Below are positions 1-12,312 of a stretch of DNA of 64,000 bases, piece after piece. The notes beneath the pieces are model-generated. The model ran no database searches. It saw nothing but the letters and a program-made list of their open reading frames with translations, and had not been told where the DNA came from. Numbering within the stretch: position 1 is the stretch's first letter; each line of letters starts with the position of its first letter. Made by a program: the position numbers and the translations under genes. The stretch comes from Metaphire vulgaris. Taxonomy: Eukaryota > Annelida > Clitellata > Crassiclitellata > Megascolecidae. The stretch spans positions 21,136,436 to 21,200,435 of the forward strand of contig CM030832.1 of the NCBI GenBank assembly GCA_018105865.1, read 5' to 3'.

Positions 1-3000
1 TGGATTACATACCAGTAAATGATGGCGGCACGATCTGAAGCAAATCCACTAAGCATCTCAGTTGTTCAAGTCTATGCCCAAACTGCGGAAAGCACAGATA
101 AATAAATTGACAGCTTCTGCTGCTCTGCACCGCTTCAACACAATGGCAGATATACCAAAGAGGGATGTGCTGATTGTTACAGGAGACTGGTATGCAAAGA
201 TAGGCACTGATAGATCTGGCTGGGAAATAGTGATAGAAAAGTATGGACATGGTGACAGAAACGAAAGAGAAGAGAAGTGACTAGAAGTTGCTTTGGAACA
301 TGAACTAAGCATCTGTAGCACAAGATTCCAACAGAAGGACTGCAGAAAACGGACTTGGAGATCTACTGATGGAAAGGACTAAAACATGATAGATATGATA
401 TTCATTTTCCAACGATGGACCACGTCAATACAACAGTGCAGATCATTTCAAGTGCAGCCATCAATTCTGACCACAGTTTAATGATAGGAAATATAAAAAT
501 GAAATTCAAACGACCAATAAAGACACCGTTACATAATTAGAGATATAGCAAAGTTATCAAAAGCAGTTGTCGGAAAAGCATACACGGAAAATCTAGAAGA
601 CAGCATCAAGCAAGCAGCGTGGAACATGGCCATTGAGCAAGGAATTGCTGCAGCCATTTACTGTACACAAGTTTTTGAGGAGACTGTCTCCGGAGAAAGA
701 GAAACCCAACAAGAGGTGGATATCAAACAAAACTCTCCAACTGGCTCAAGAGAAAAGACTCTTAAAGATTAGACAATGCCTGTCAGATAAAGCAGCAAAA
801 GAGCACAAATTAAAATGTCATTAAATTAAAAACGCCACCAAAAAAGACAAGGCAGGCAAAGTGGTTGGAAGACCACTGCTGAAATATTGGAAAAATAAAC
901 TGGCGAATACAAGACAAGAGTCAGGATAATGCGGAACATTAGCAGAAGTAGGATCAGAAACAAGTGACCATTAAGAACAGGAATGACAAAGTCCTAATGG
1001 ATAAAGGGAGAAGTCACACAGAGGTGGATTAGATATTGCAGTGAGCCTTACAAGCGCAGGTGGATCCAATTACTCGGCAATAAATCGCGAAATAACCGAA
1101 GGGCATATCACCAGCAGGCGTAGGAGATAAAGTGCAGATAAAATCTTAAAAGGAGTAGTTGAAAAGGGCAATTAATCATCAAAAAATGATAAGAGCCCAG
1201 GTACATACAGTGTACATGAATACGGAAGAGAGGATCAAACATGGAGGAGATATGCTTATTGATTAAATCTATAAGTTATGCAATATTAGTGGTATTAAAC
1301 AAAAAAGGAATCATGATAAAATGCAAGAACTATAGAACCATAGCACTGTTAAGCCACCTGGGAAAAATACTAATGCTGATACTAACTGGGAGACTTATGA
1401 TACACATGGAGGAATACTTGCTGATGAACAAGCTGGATTCAGAAAAGCGCGATGTACAACACAACATACTAGCGCTACGTTTAATAGCAGAAAAGCAAGA
1501 CGGAAAATATGAAAGTATGCAACTGCTTTGTCGATTTTCAGAAGGCGTTTTATAGCATAGACCAGACAGTGACTTGGGCTGTGCTAGAGTCATATGGAGT
1601 AAATCATAAACTGCTAAGGCCGTTGAAAGATATCAGCAACAATGAAAAGTGAGCTGTGAGAATTTGTATAGAGATATGAAACTGGTTCAAGACAAGCAGA
1701 GGATCAAGACAAGAAGACAATATGTCACCCATAGCTGTTGCAAAGTTTTTTTGTTTATTTTCTTCAACAAAAACGCGTTTTTATGTTTTAATTTTTTAAC
1801 GTTTTTAAATTTTATTGCGTTTTTCAACGGCTCTTGCAATATGGTATTTCCATTATTTATAGATCATAGGTAAGACAAGCGGTTAATCGACATTTTAAAA
1901 TATTAATCAAGACGCTACACATTTTAAATTACGTGAAGTTTAGCGCCAAAACGCGGAAATTATATTGAAAAGTCGAAATACGAACCACGTTGAGTTAAAT
2001 TTTCTTGTTTTTGCTGTAAACTGTACGAAATTGTATACGACAAGGTGTGATATATTATGAGCAGTTGCTTATATTTCATTAGAATATGAGTTTAAACATA
2101 CTTTGAAGGTGATACGTTTACGTTAAGCCTAAGCTGATCGCTTCGTGGCTTGACTGTCTATGATTTTTATAGGAACCTATTAATTTGACGCCAGGACAAT
2201 GTTAATATTTATTAAAAAAGGCTATTAACAAACTGTCACAATGAACAAATAGGCATACATTTAGCGTTTTCTGCGTTACTAATTAATGGTTTCTGTTGTC
2301 TTGCTTTTCTTCGTTTATGAAATATTCGTTTATGAAATATTTACGCCACCACAGTAAAAAATTAACATGTTAATTTTTGTGTTGGCTAAAAATTCAATGA
2401 ACGTTTGTGAATGTTTTTCACGTTTTTTATATTTTCATAAAAACGCGTTTTTTACGTTTTTTTATTTATTTTTTACGTTTGCAATACCTATGATGTCACC
2501 CGTGAGATTCATCTCTGACTTGGAAAGAGCAATTGACAAGATAATGGAACACGTATATGGCATAGCAGTACAGGTACTACGCATAAAAAACGTGAGATTT
2601 GCCGATAATGTCAATACCATTGAAGGAAATAAAGATGACCTGGAAGACACTGTACGGACGTCGAGTAATTAAGCTAAGCGCTATGGTTTATCAATGAACT
2701 TTGAAAAGACAAAAACAATGGAGTTTGGACAGAAAAATACTGGAAGAAGAATCAAAGTGGATTGAATCGCATTAGAAAACATGGATAATTTCACCTACCT
2801 TGGAAGCAACATGACACATGATCTGGACTGCATGAAAGAGGTAGCAATAAGAGCGACGAAAGCCCTAGGAATCTGAAGACAATGCCTGGAGAGCAACGCA
2901 GTCAGTGTCAGAGTAAAAAAGAAGGCTCTTGAAACATGCATTTCAGCAGCTTCTTGTAAGAATGCGAGACATCACAAAGGAATTGGAGAGAAAAATTTTA

Positions 3001-3368
3001 GCATTTGAAAGGAAATGCTACAGAAAATTCTTAGAATTGAAAGAGGGAAAAGATCAGCAACGAGGAACAATACAAGAAAATTCAGTCAAAGGAAACCATG
3101 ACGCAAAAAGTGATACAAAGGAAGCTACACAGTAAGTTTCTTTGGGTATATTTGTCGTATGAAAGATGATAGAAAGAACAAGACCATAATGCTGGGAATA
3201 AATGGATGATTCCAGCAGGAAAGCAAGGCCACACAGGGAATGGTGTGATGACATTGGTGATTGGCGTGGGGAATATCTGCAAGCACTATGTCATATAGAT
3301 GAGTACAGTAAAGATTGGGACAAAACTGTGATGATTGCATCAGACACCAACGGGCGCTAAGACCACGG
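1..3368 (+). mobile_element. Decayed LINE (endonuclease and reverse transcriptase remnants)
   Basis: Broken frames on the + strand show an AP-endonuclease motif (VLIVTGDWYAKIG, about 160-210) and the later SDH (about 470). Reverse transcriptase pieces follow: KNYRTIALLSHLGKI near 1330, FVDFQKAFYSID near 1530 and RFADNVNTI near 2600, where the FADD/YADD catalytic box has become FADN. A 3' region reads like the tail of I/RTE-type LINEs and ends in (TGA)n at 3369. The element is cut by a hAT MITE at 1730-2492. Many stops and frameshifts show it is dead. It may begin before the window. Confidence 0.75.
1730..2492. mobile_element. hAT-type MITE, CATAG termini
   Basis: The element is 763 bp and is flanked by the 8-bp duplication atgtcacc (1722-1729 and 2493-2500). 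Its ends are CATAGCTGTTGCAAA and, on the other strand, CATAGGTATTGCAAA. The inside is AT-rich with AAAACG/CGTTTT runs near both ends and no coding potential. It sits inside the LINE reverse transcriptase. It belongs with the copy at 6727-7196. Confidence 0.85.
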
Positions 3369-3437
<69 letters not shown>

Positions 3438-3527
3438 GAGGATGATGATGACGGTGATGATGACGGTGATGATGATGATGTTGTTGAGAATGATGATGAT
3501 GATGATGATGATGATGTTGTAAATACA
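3369..3527. repeat. (GAT)n microsatellite, LINE tail
   Basis: Trinucleotide TGA/GAT repeats with a few interruptions directly follow the LINE 3' end. Poly-Asp, poly-Ser and poly-His frames across it are artefacts of the repeat. Confidence 0.95.
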
Positions 3528-3834
3528 TAAAGAAACATCTGTCTGTGTCACTAACGCGAAACTCAAAAAGTATTTTTTGTTTGTCAGCTTATTCGGTTAT
3601 GTGGAAAATGACGTTAGACAAAAACTAAGAAATAACAGTATTCTGTGACAGCTGACCGCAAACATTCCAAAGCTCTTAAACGAGTGAACGGATTCTAATG
3701 AAATTTGCGCTTATAAGTTATAACGCAAAAAGACGGCTCTTATGAAATTACAATTTTTTTCTAAATCGGAAAGGTTAGAGATGTTAGCTATTGAAATAAT
3801 GCTTTTGGTGACTTTTATCACGATAAGTTGATAG
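3528..3834. other. No recognisable feature
   Basis: AT-rich sequence between two microsatellites. I see no coding frame or repeat end in it. Confidence 0.5.
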
Positions 3835-3836
3835 CA

Positions 3837-3929
<93 letters not shown>

Positions 3930-3960
3930 TCATAATAATAATAACAATAATACTAATAAT
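3835..3960. repeat. (AAT)n microsatellite
   Basis: Perfect AAT repeats to about 3930, then degenerate copies to 3960. Confidence 0.95.
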
Positions 3961-4699
3961 AATTCATAATATTATTACATAGAAGATTTATTAAACGCTA
4001 CAGCATAGCTAAGGCTAAAGTCGAGCGTTTTTCATCTCAGTTCATCAGTTCATACAGAACGATAGACTTAGGATTTTCCGGTAGTTAGTCGTAAGAGACA
4101 CGAAAAAGATGCATGTTGAGTGTGGTCAGAGAGATCAAGAAGACAAAGGCCAGTAATTTGTCGGAGACCAATTGCATTTAAGAGTCTGTCATGAATGTAG
4201 GCGAGGACGGTCTCAGTTGAGTGATGTTTAGTGTAGGCCAGAGGTACTCAAAGGCCGCGGGCCCGCGGCCCGCGGCCCGCGGTCCACAAGTCCAGACCAC
4301 AAGGCTGGTTCTTGTGGACCGCCTCAGCTCTTTGAACATGTGTCTGAAACATGAATATGAATTCGGTGGCTTTCAATAAAATCCCTACTTAACCACTTAA
4401 AATTAAGTTATTATGCATATTAATGTGCTTACTCACTTACTGCTGTCATTGCAATCATGCGCTGATGCATTTCCGTTTCCGTCTTCTCACTATCCCTGCT
4501 TTATTACACCTTTTGGTCACTAAGTAATACAGTCAAACATAATTAAAGTCTTTAAAATAGGCCTACGCACCAGAGCTCACCTATTTCTAACATTAATCAA
4601 GATTTCTGTGACTGGGGTTCCGCCCAGACCCCGCCTTGAGAACTAATCATTTTTAAAACATTTTTCATATGGAGAAATTACCAATATCCTTTGAAATCC

Positions 4700-4905
4700 A
4701 TTTAATAAAATCTGACATTTATTGCTTGTATTTTGTCATTTTTATCTGTTGCCTTGAAGGTAATAAGCGCGATCTTGTACTGAATGCGATATCGTATTGG
4801 TAGCCAATGGCGACGAGCAAGGATCGGTGTAATATGTTCTGTTCTACTATAGAGTCCATAACACATGTTCGCTATGTAGTTTCTAGATGACAGTGTCAAC
4901 TTAAT
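4700..4905 (-). pseudogene. LINE reverse transcriptase C-terminal scrap
   Basis: The minus strand reads HITPILARRHWLPIRYRIQ and then YKIALITFKA. This is the HITPxLxxLHWLPVxxRIxYKI motif at the C-terminus of L2/CR1-group reverse transcriptases. It is carried inside the outer hAT element. Confidence 0.7.
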
Positions 4906-5020
4906 CTGGTTGCAATCTAGAGTTCACCGTGCCTACAGGTATCTCGGACTCTAGAGTAAGAAATTCTTTTGAGTCCATGCTGCCTCTGACTATCGTGTTT
5001 GGGGTTGCTGTACTCTAGAG

Positions 5021-6336
5021 CATAGAGGTTCCCAAACTTTTTAGATTGCGGACCCCTACTTTGTTCCCAGCTTAGCTCGCGGACCACATTATCTAACAAG
5101 TAAATGTCACATTTAATAATTAAATAAAACAATGGGCAGACTATTCACACAGCACCAGTTGGCTAGAGGCGCTAACCCTATGACAACTTGCTACGATGCG
5201 GACAATCATAATATACAATTGAACAACGAATAAACGTTCTTACATTACAGATAGATTGAACACGCTTATTTTGTATAAAATCAGCCACTTCGTCAAATTA
5301 TCTTAAATATAATTAGGCTACTGTTAATGAGGTGGATGTGGCCTGCCTTTTTGCACAAACCATGGGCGTCCGGAGGGGGTTCAAAGGGGTGCAATTGCAC
5401 CCTTCTGGAAAAATTGTGGAGTTATGACAAAATAAAATTACTTGTTTCTTTCGTCACAAAGCCTTGTTTTGCACCGCCATGAAAAATTTCTGCGGACGCC
5501 CATGGCACAAACTGTCAATTCTTGGTTGCATTTTTACAAGAACTCACGCACGCGAGTCAATTTGAACGAAAAGTCTCGATCTATACTTCGTTTTCATTAT
5601 TGTTCGCTAATATTGAATGGCTAAGATACTAAAATCATTTTGTTTTTGACGTGTTCTTTAGGATACTGTTTTTTTTAATTTTCTAAATTTGTCTATTAGC
5701 CATTTCGGCCTAAAGTCAATAACTCTGAATAGTGAGTGATGTTGTGTACTTGGCTCTTATTTATGATTGTTGTTGAGATCTGGTGATCTTTGCTTATGAC
5801 TGATAGATGCAGCTGTAGGTGGTCTGGTGGCGGCCAAGGGAATTTGTTATCAGAATGATATGAAAAGAAAGTACTAACACGCCTGTAATTTCTTCTTTAG
5901 TTCTCCAGGTCCAGGCGGCTGGTAACTGACTAAGCACAGTACGGAGCGAAATATTTCTTAGAATAAATAAATTCAGTTATAGATAGCGTTCTCAATAAGG
6001 ACTTTCAATAAAATAAACTGATGTCGTCTGCTGGGTCCTCTCGCACGCTCTCGCGAGGCCTCCTTGGTTTCCCGCTAATATCATACTCCGGCTGGCGGTG
6101 TTACCCTAGGCCTATATCTATATATTATGTGTAGCTATCTATATATCTATATTTATCTTACGATATATATTCAATATTATTGTTATTGGTGGCTCGACCA
6201 GCACACATGATTTGAGAACATAAATTGTTAATGCTAAAACTATGAAGTGCCACTGAAGGCTGGAGGCTCTCGCGGACCTCCGCCATATCCTCCATGGACC
6301 CCCTCCAGTCCGCGGACCACAGTTTGGGAACCGCAG
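5021..6336. mobile_element. hAT non-autonomous element, copy 1 (1.3 kb)
   Basis: The duplication ctctagag flanks it (5013-5020, 6337-6344). The ends are CATAGAGGTTCCCAAAC and GTTTGGGAACCGCAG, followed inward by GGACCCC / TCCGCGGACC. It is nearly identical along its length to 15661-16979, so both are recent. It carries a smaller MITE at 5361-5504. The short open frames shared by both copies show no family features. Confidence 0.88.
5361..5504. mobile_element. 144-bp MITE nested in the 1.3-kb hAT element
   Basis: The ends are CATGGGCGTCCGGAGG and CGGACGCCCATG, with the duplication gcacaaac (5353-5360, 5505-5512). It is third in the nesting order. The same insertion is in copy 2 (15999-16142), so it pre-dates the spread of the carrier. 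A relative stands alone at 42754-42942. Confidence 0.88.
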
Positions 6337-6726
6337 CTCTAGAGTACATCATAGGCCTACATAGGTATTATGTACTCTAGACTCCATCGTGCCTACAGTT
6401 ATTATGGACTCTAGAGTACAAAAAGTGCCTAGAGTCCGTCCTGCCTCCTACACCGGCTTGAAAACAGTTTGAGTACCCCTGGTGTAGGCAGACGGATGAG
6501 CGAGTTATAGCGAGTTATTTGAAAGGTGTTCGGTAAGTCTGGAAAGCACAATTTTCTCAGTAAGTTTTGATAGAAGAGATATATATATGTATATATATAT
6601 ATGATATCCGGAGAGAAATTAAGAATTTGTGTGGCTAACTCACGTCCGGTTTGACGTCTGGAAAAGATCCCAGAAAGGCAATGGCGTTGAATCGCTGCAA
6701 TCAAAGCGACTGACATTCGTTGAAAG

Positions 6727-7196
6727 CATAGCTGTAAAAAACGTTGGAAAAATAATGACAAATTGCAAACACGTAAAAACCGCTACAACAATTTAAAAAA
6801 ACGTTAAAACCGTTGAACAAAAAACGTTATTGACATTTATCTGAGCAAGATTAGGGAATGTGTCTTACCCACCCACAGGGAATAAACAATCAAGTCACAC
6901 TAAGCAAAACGACTGTGATATTAACTAAACTTCAATATAACTGGCATAAATTGCTTACTCTATGTTATAAGTAAGTAAAACTGCATTACCTGCTAATAGG
7001 CAATCACATTACCTGCTAATAAGCAATCACATCTAGAGCTAAACATCAGAAAGTTAATTAATGAGTTTGTTGTTGCTGGTTTCAGAAAATCTGTGCTTTT
7101 ATTTTGCCAATGTTTTTATAATAAAATACCTAGGTAAAAAACGTAAAAACGTGTGAAAAATAAAAAAAAACATAAAAATCGTTTATTGCATCTATG
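6727..7196. mobile_element. hAT-type MITE, CATAG termini, second copy
   Basis: The element is 470 bp with the perfect duplication gttgaaag (6719-6726, 7197-7204). It starts CATAGCTGTAAAAAACG and ends TTTATTGCATCTATG. CGTTTT/AAAACG blocks lie near both ends, as in 1730-2492. It contains a short tandem copy of 'acctgctaatargcaatcacat' near 6990-7030. Confidence 0.85.
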
Positions 7197-8470
7197 GTTG
7201 AAAGAAGAAGTTACCTTCCCTCTTTTCTATGGATTGCTGGGCTAGACGACGACAACGCTCGCTGATGAAACAAAGGGCGTTTTGATTGATGGGGCTTAGC
7301 GTCTCAAGTACGATTGGCGGGAATGTGTCAGGCTTTGATATTTTGCTGTTTCTCTGAAAGCAGCGGCTTCGGCGGCGGCTCCTGCTGCAAGATAAGTGGA
7401 TGGCAAGTAGATGGCAGTAACTGCGTCCGCCTCTGTTGCATCCCATACCAGGCTCTGTCCAGCTTGCCACGGGATCATGGTATATGCCGTCTGGTCATCC
7501 TCCGTCGGACCTGCAATGACCAGGCGGTTCCTTTATGGAATGGACCAAGTTCTAACCAAAGCCGCTGCACCAGGTCGTTCAGCGTGGCATGACGAGCGGT
7601 ACGACCTGGACTCAGGGGGCAGGATAGCCCAAGCTAGCGAACCATCTTCCAAGACCTGGGCACCACAAGAGCACAGGGGCGTAGTGCATACAAAATAAGG
7701 GGAGTCTAAATCAGTCTATAAAAAGACCAAATAAACAGGAAGTTGACTCATATTAGTCTGTTTCACTGCCTTATAAAACCTGTTTATTTCTAAGTATCTA
7801 ACTAAATAATTTTTTTTTATAATTTATGTAAAGTATAAAAGGTATTAATAACATGTAAAAAAAAATTTCTGTTTCTCAAAAAGTGGGGAGTCTGTATACT
7901 CCCCTAGCCACCATTGCACGACGCCTCTGCAAGAGCAGAGATGCTTCTCGCATAAGTTGGCGCCTAGGCGAAGACAGATGACGACTGTGATTGTTTCGTC
8001 ATCCATGCGCAAGCCACAAGAGGAGATGGGCAGCGCGTGAAGCCAATCGCTGGCGTGGCATGCCGAGACGGCTCTAAGCCGGGCTTGGTGATATAGTCCT
8101 GGGTGGGCTTGAGACAGGGTGTTATAGTTCTGTTGGATGAGCGGACGGTCCCAGATGGACTGCTTGTTGGGTTGACCGAACGCGGAGACTGTCTAATGGA
8201 ACACCGTTGGTCCATAATTTGTGCCTCAAGAGAGTCGATGTTCAGGCATGCCTTCTTAATCATGGAAGACTGGAAGGTTCAGGTGCTGCAGCTGAAGCCA
8301 AAAAAACGGTGCAAACATGGACAGTTGGACACCTAATGGATCTCCAGGTTCCCGTCTCTGATTGGGAGCGTCGCCTGAAACCACTGGTCATCAGAAAATT
8401 TCTTATTTTTAATATTGCAATAACTCTACCTCGCCATTCTGCCACTACAGTGTATGAGTCAAATGGGAAA
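7197..8470 (-). pseudogene. Decayed LINE-like protein C-terminus
   Basis: Minus-strand frames carry ITVVICLRLGANLCEKHLC-like text near 7950-8020 and WDATEADAVTAIYLPSTYLA near 7400. ETLSPINQNALCFISERC and a following RRLA segment lie near 7220. I recognise this order from C-terminal parts of reverse-transcriptase proteins in invertebrate genomes, but I am not certain of the clade. It is frameshifted and split by the MITE at 7674-7929. A second example is at 23515-23760. Confidence 0.5.
7674..7929. mobile_element. 256-bp hAT MITE
   Basis: The ends are CAGGGGCGTAGTGCA and TGCACGACGCCTCTG, with the perfect duplication caagagca (7666-7673, 7930-7937). 'ggggagtct' blocks lie near both ends. Confidence 0.9.
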
Positions 8471-9096
8471 TCCATGTATTAATGGGAGATCCATATATAG
8501 AAAACATTGTTTTGATCGTCACATTGAACGATGAGAAAATGGGTCATTCCAAATATTAGCTTAAGTCGGACGAAATAACGGAAAATGCATTAAAATGTAA
8601 TCACTATGGTATTGCATTCATTATTATTGAGGAAACGGGCTTATCTGATCATAAGCTTGTATGTTGGTCAGCACGTGCTGTACAGCCTCCCCTGGAGTTT
8701 AAAGTAGTCAAGCGGAGGAACTGGAAGAAGTTCGATCAGAACCTCTTCATATTGCGTATTAAAGAATCTGAGCTCTGTTTATCGATCGGACATGAGAAGA
8801 CGGCATCAGAGCTGGCGGAACTTTATCACTCTGTTATAGTGCAAATACTCGATGAATTAGCCCCAGTGACCGAGACGAGGGTTCGTGTTCGCCCTCACTG
8901 CCCGTTCTATGATGAGGAGTGCAGACAGGCGCGCAGAACAGTGCGGCGTGCAGAGCGGGCTTATAGAAGATCCAAAGGTACTGCTATGGAAGATGAAGCG
9001 CGAAAATCTCTGACCTCCACTCTTAAATCAAGAAGGTGCCTGGTGAAACAAAAAGGCCGGAGATACTGGAAGGGTTGATGCAGTCAGCACATGACG

Positions 9097-10811
9097 ATAC
9101 GAGGGGAACTTGGAAGGCTCTCAATTCGCTCCTCGGTGAGAGTAGAGAGGGCTCAGCTCTATGCCCTGAATTCAGTGCTGAGGATTATCACCGCTACATT
9201 GATGACAAGATCAGAGGAATACGAGAAAAAGACTGCGAGTGCGGGATCAGCATCTTTCTCTAACTATAACGGTCCGCGTCTCACTGCTTTCTCAACCCGA
9301 CGCTGGAAGAAGTAATTGTCTCCGTGCGTTCGTCACCGAATAAGCAGTGTGCCTCTGATCCGCTGCCTATGTGGCTCTTGAAGGAGTCCATTGATGTACT
9401 GGCGCCATTCTTGACGACGCTTATGGCTGTCTCTCTGGAATCAGGAGAATTTCCAACAACTTGGAAGCATGCGATCGTTACTCCGCATCTGAAACGGTCG
9501 GGACTTGACCAGTCTGATGTCTCCAATTATAGACCGGTCTCCAACCTCCCTTTTCTAGCCAAGCTACTAGAGAGGATTGTCAACAAGCGGATGGTCAGTT
9601 TTCTGAGTGTGAATGGACTGATGCCGCAACAACAATCAGCCTATCGTCGTGGACACTCCACTGAAACAGCCATTCTGAAAATATTCAGTGACCTGGTGGA
9701 TGCGACTGCAAATGAGCGAGTTGCACTTCTCTGCCTACTCGATCTCTCGGCTGCTTTTGACACAGTCGATCATCAGATTCTCATTCGTCGGCTTGAAACA
9801 TCGTATGGACTGGCAGGCCAGTCACTTCAGTGGATGAGGAGCTACCTCATCGGAAGAACACAAGCTGTATGGTGTAATGGTCTAATGTCCCAGAAGAGCC
9901 AAGTCCACCATGGAGTTCCGCAAGGATCAGTCCTGGGTCCCTTACTTTTCATCTTATACGAGGGGAACTTGGAAGGCTCTCAATTCGCTCCTCGGTGAGA
10001 GTAGAGAGGGCTCAGCTCTATGCCCTGAATTCAGTGCTGAGGATTATCACCGCTACATTGATGACAAGATCAGAGGAATACGAGAAAAGACTGCGAGTGC
10101 GGGATCAGCATCTTTCTCTAACTATAACGGTCCGCGTCTCACTGCTTTCTCAACCCGACGCTGGAAAAGTAATTGTCTCCGTGCGTTCGTCACCGAATAA
10201 GCAGTGTGCCTCTGATCCGCTGCCTATGTGGCTCTTGAAGGAGTCCATTGATGTACTGGCGCCATTCTTGACGACGCTTATGGCTGTCTCTCTGGAATCA
10301 GGAGAATTTCCAACAACTTGGAAGCATGCGATCGTTACTCCGCATCTGAAACGGTCGGGACTTGACCAGTCTGATGTCTCAATTATAGACCGGTCTCCAA
10401 CCTCCCTTTTCTAGCCAAGCTACTAGAGAGGATTGTCAACAAGCGGATGGTCAGTTTTCTGAGTGTGAATGGACTGATGCCGCAACAACAATCAGCCTAT
10501 CGTCGTGGACACTCCACTGAAACAGCCATTCTGAAAATATTCAGTGACCTGGTGGATGCGACTGCAAATGAGCGAGTTGCACTTCTCTGCCTGCTCGATC
10601 TCTCGGCTGCTTTTGACACAGTCGATCATCAGATTCTCATTCGTCGGCTTGAAACATCGTATGGACTGGCAGGCCAGTCACTTCAGTGGATGAGGAGCTA
10701 CCTCATCGGAAGAACACAAGCTGTATGGTGTAATGGTCTAATGTCCCAGAAGAGCCAAGTCCACCATGGAGTTCCGCAAGGATCAGTCCTGGGTCCCTTA
10801 CTTTTCATCTT
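9097..10811. repeat. Direct tandem duplication (859 + 856 bp)
   Basis: Unit 1 is 9097-9955 and unit 2 is 9956-10811. The junction shares 'atacg' microhomology. The copies differ by three 1-nt indels (AAAAA/AAAA near 9229, AGAAG/AAAG near 9308, CC/C near 9523) and at least one substitution (9750 region). Confidence 0.92.
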
Positions 10812-11526
10812 ATACGTTGAGGACATTAGCTCAATCGTCAAGGCTTTTGGCTTGTCATCGCACTCCTATGCTGACGATGGGCAAATTTATTCCTCGTGCA
10901 TGCCGTCGGATACAGAGCGACTTCGGATGTCCTTCACAAATTGCATATCTGCAATCATCAGATGGACAGAAGAAAATCGTCTGGCATTGAATCCGGACAA
11001 GACGGAATTCCTCTGGATCAGCACTCCAGGAAGAAGGAAGTTGTTGAGTCGAGTCCCTTTCACCGTGGGTGATGCCACTATTGTTCCTGTGGCGAGTGTG
11101 CGTCTCTTAGGTGTGCTTTTGGACGAAACACTATCGTTTGATGCACACACCAACAACGTTATCCGATGCTGTCATTACCAGATACGGAGGGTCAAGCTGG
11201 TTCGGCGCTACCTAACGGTGAGTGCAGCCGTTCAGCTTGTACGGGCCTTCGTCTTGTCAAGAATGGACTACTGTAACAGTGTCTTGCTAGGCCTACCGGA
11301 AAACAAGCTAAATCGACTTCAGTCCGTACTGAATCTGGCTGCACGAGTGGTCTTCGGTTGTCGCTGGAATGACCACATCACGCCACTTCTGAGAGATCGC
11401 CTCCACTGGTTACGCGTTCAACAGCGTATTGTTTTCAAGCGTTGTTGGCTCACTTTCCGAGCCCTTTATGACCCACACTGCCCAGAATATCTGGAGTGCG
11501 CTGGTGCAGCGAACGACGTCAAATGA
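10447..11526 (+). pseudogene. L2-like reverse transcriptase, longest open part
   Basis: 359 codons cover the fingers/palm from the QQQSAYRRGHSTETA region through the catalytic YADD near residue 140, the thumb and part of the C-terminus. It ends at a frameshift before the PPPSKTSKFGERSF / WNSLP tail, which continues in another frame at 11526-11695. It would copy LINE RNA into DNA at the target site, but here it lacks its N-terminus. Confidence 0.85.
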
Positions 11527-11837
11527 GTCGAGAATGAAGCTTCGGTCGAGTCGTCGAGTCCTACTGCTTGTCCCTCCTCCGTCAAAGACCTCCAAGTTTG
11601 GAGAAAGGTCATTCTCCAAAGGGAATCCGTTACTTTGGAATTCGTTACCTGATGTTGTGTTGGAAGCTGTCTCTTTGAATCCTTTCTTAGGAACTTAAAA
11701 ACACACTTATTTAATATCGGATTTTATTGATAGAATTTATGTCAAAGCGCTTTTGTCGTAGGCCTTAGCCTTGTTTACTGCGCTGGAGAAATTGTCTAGA
11801 AATAATAATAATAATTACTTTGATTCATAGTCTATAC

Positions 11838-12234
11838 CAGAGGTGGGCAAACTTTGTCACTAACGGGCCGCATGAAACCTATTACTATATTAGGCGGGCA
11901 GCACAAACAAAAAGCAAAAATTTTTATAATTAACATGCTTACATACAGCATAAATTGCATTAATGACGAAAGTTTTGGCATTTTAGTCTAATTTATTTTA
12001 CCTATACTAGCAGAGTAGCATTATCATATTAACTGTTTTACTATTTGCTGCTCAAATATCGATTTTTTTAATAACCATTTCCATGATTTTCATATAAAAT
12101 GACATGTTTTTCAAACTTTCTCTAAAATAATTTCAAATCATCTCTCACTTTCTGCATATTTCTAAATGGTCTGGCGGGCCGCATGGAACCCGCCCGCGGG
12201 CCGCATGCCCGCGGGCCGTAGTTTGCCCACCCTG
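11838..12234. mobile_element. 397-bp hAT MITE just upstream of a cyclase exon
   Basis: The ends are CAGAGGTGGGCAAACT and AGTTTGCCCACCCTG, followed inward by GGGCCGCATG blocks. The flanks gtctatac (11830-11837) and gcctatat (12235-12242) match at 6 of 8 positions, so the duplication has decayed or is doubtful. Confidence 0.75.
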
Positions 12235-12312
12235 GCCTATATTCTATAGTCTATCGTCTATCGTTTATGCAAAGAAAATGCATTAATGGCTGCTGCTACC
12301 GTTGACTTTCAG

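Larger units (their letters stand above)
4239..6481. mobile_element. hAT element containing a second hAT element
   Basis: The ends are CAGAGGTACTCAAA and TTTGAGTACCCCTG, with the 8-bp duplication gtgtaggc on both sides (4231-4238, 6482-6489). Its total length is 2243 bp, of which 1316 bp is a later insertion (5021-6336). The left end is a GC-rich palindrome of GGCCCGCGG units. Short copies of a GGACTCTAGAGTA / GTGCCTACAG unit flank the inner insertion. A minus-strand LINE scrap lies at about 4700-4905. No transposase is visible. Confidence 0.85.
8500..11820 (+). mobile_element. L2-like LINE with internal tandem duplication
   Basis: 5'-truncated: coding begins near GLSDHKLVCW (end of the endonuclease, about 8640). 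It continues through a linker and a full reverse transcriptase with [53 protein letters not shown] and SYADDGQIY. The C-terminus has NSVLLGLP and GNPLLWNSLPD. It ends in (AAT)n at about 11805. The stretch 9097-9955 is repeated as 9956-10811 inside the gene, so the RT reading is interrupted and restarts. Frameshifts fall in short homopolymers (for example ACCCG before the TLEEV segment). Apart from those it is well preserved and probably young. Confidence 0.9.

Noticed and set aside
3125..3566. Long poly-Asp, poly-Ser, poly-His and poly-Ile open frames
   Set aside because: They are translations of the (GAT)n microsatellite. The same applies to frames over 25549-25746, 33334-33699 and 46083-46335.
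4255..4290. GC-rich palindrome considered as a terminator
   Set aside because: It is the subterminal part of a hAT element, and no transcript ends there.
7314..7698. Plus-strand frames of 92 and 95 codons
   Set aside because: They are antisense to the minus-strand LINE-like protein, which has recognisable motifs.
12286..12312. In-frame ATG upstream of the first cyclase exon considered as a start codon
   Set aside because: The exon encodes the middle of the protein, and a good acceptor lies at 12312. Starting at TM7 would drop half the enzyme.
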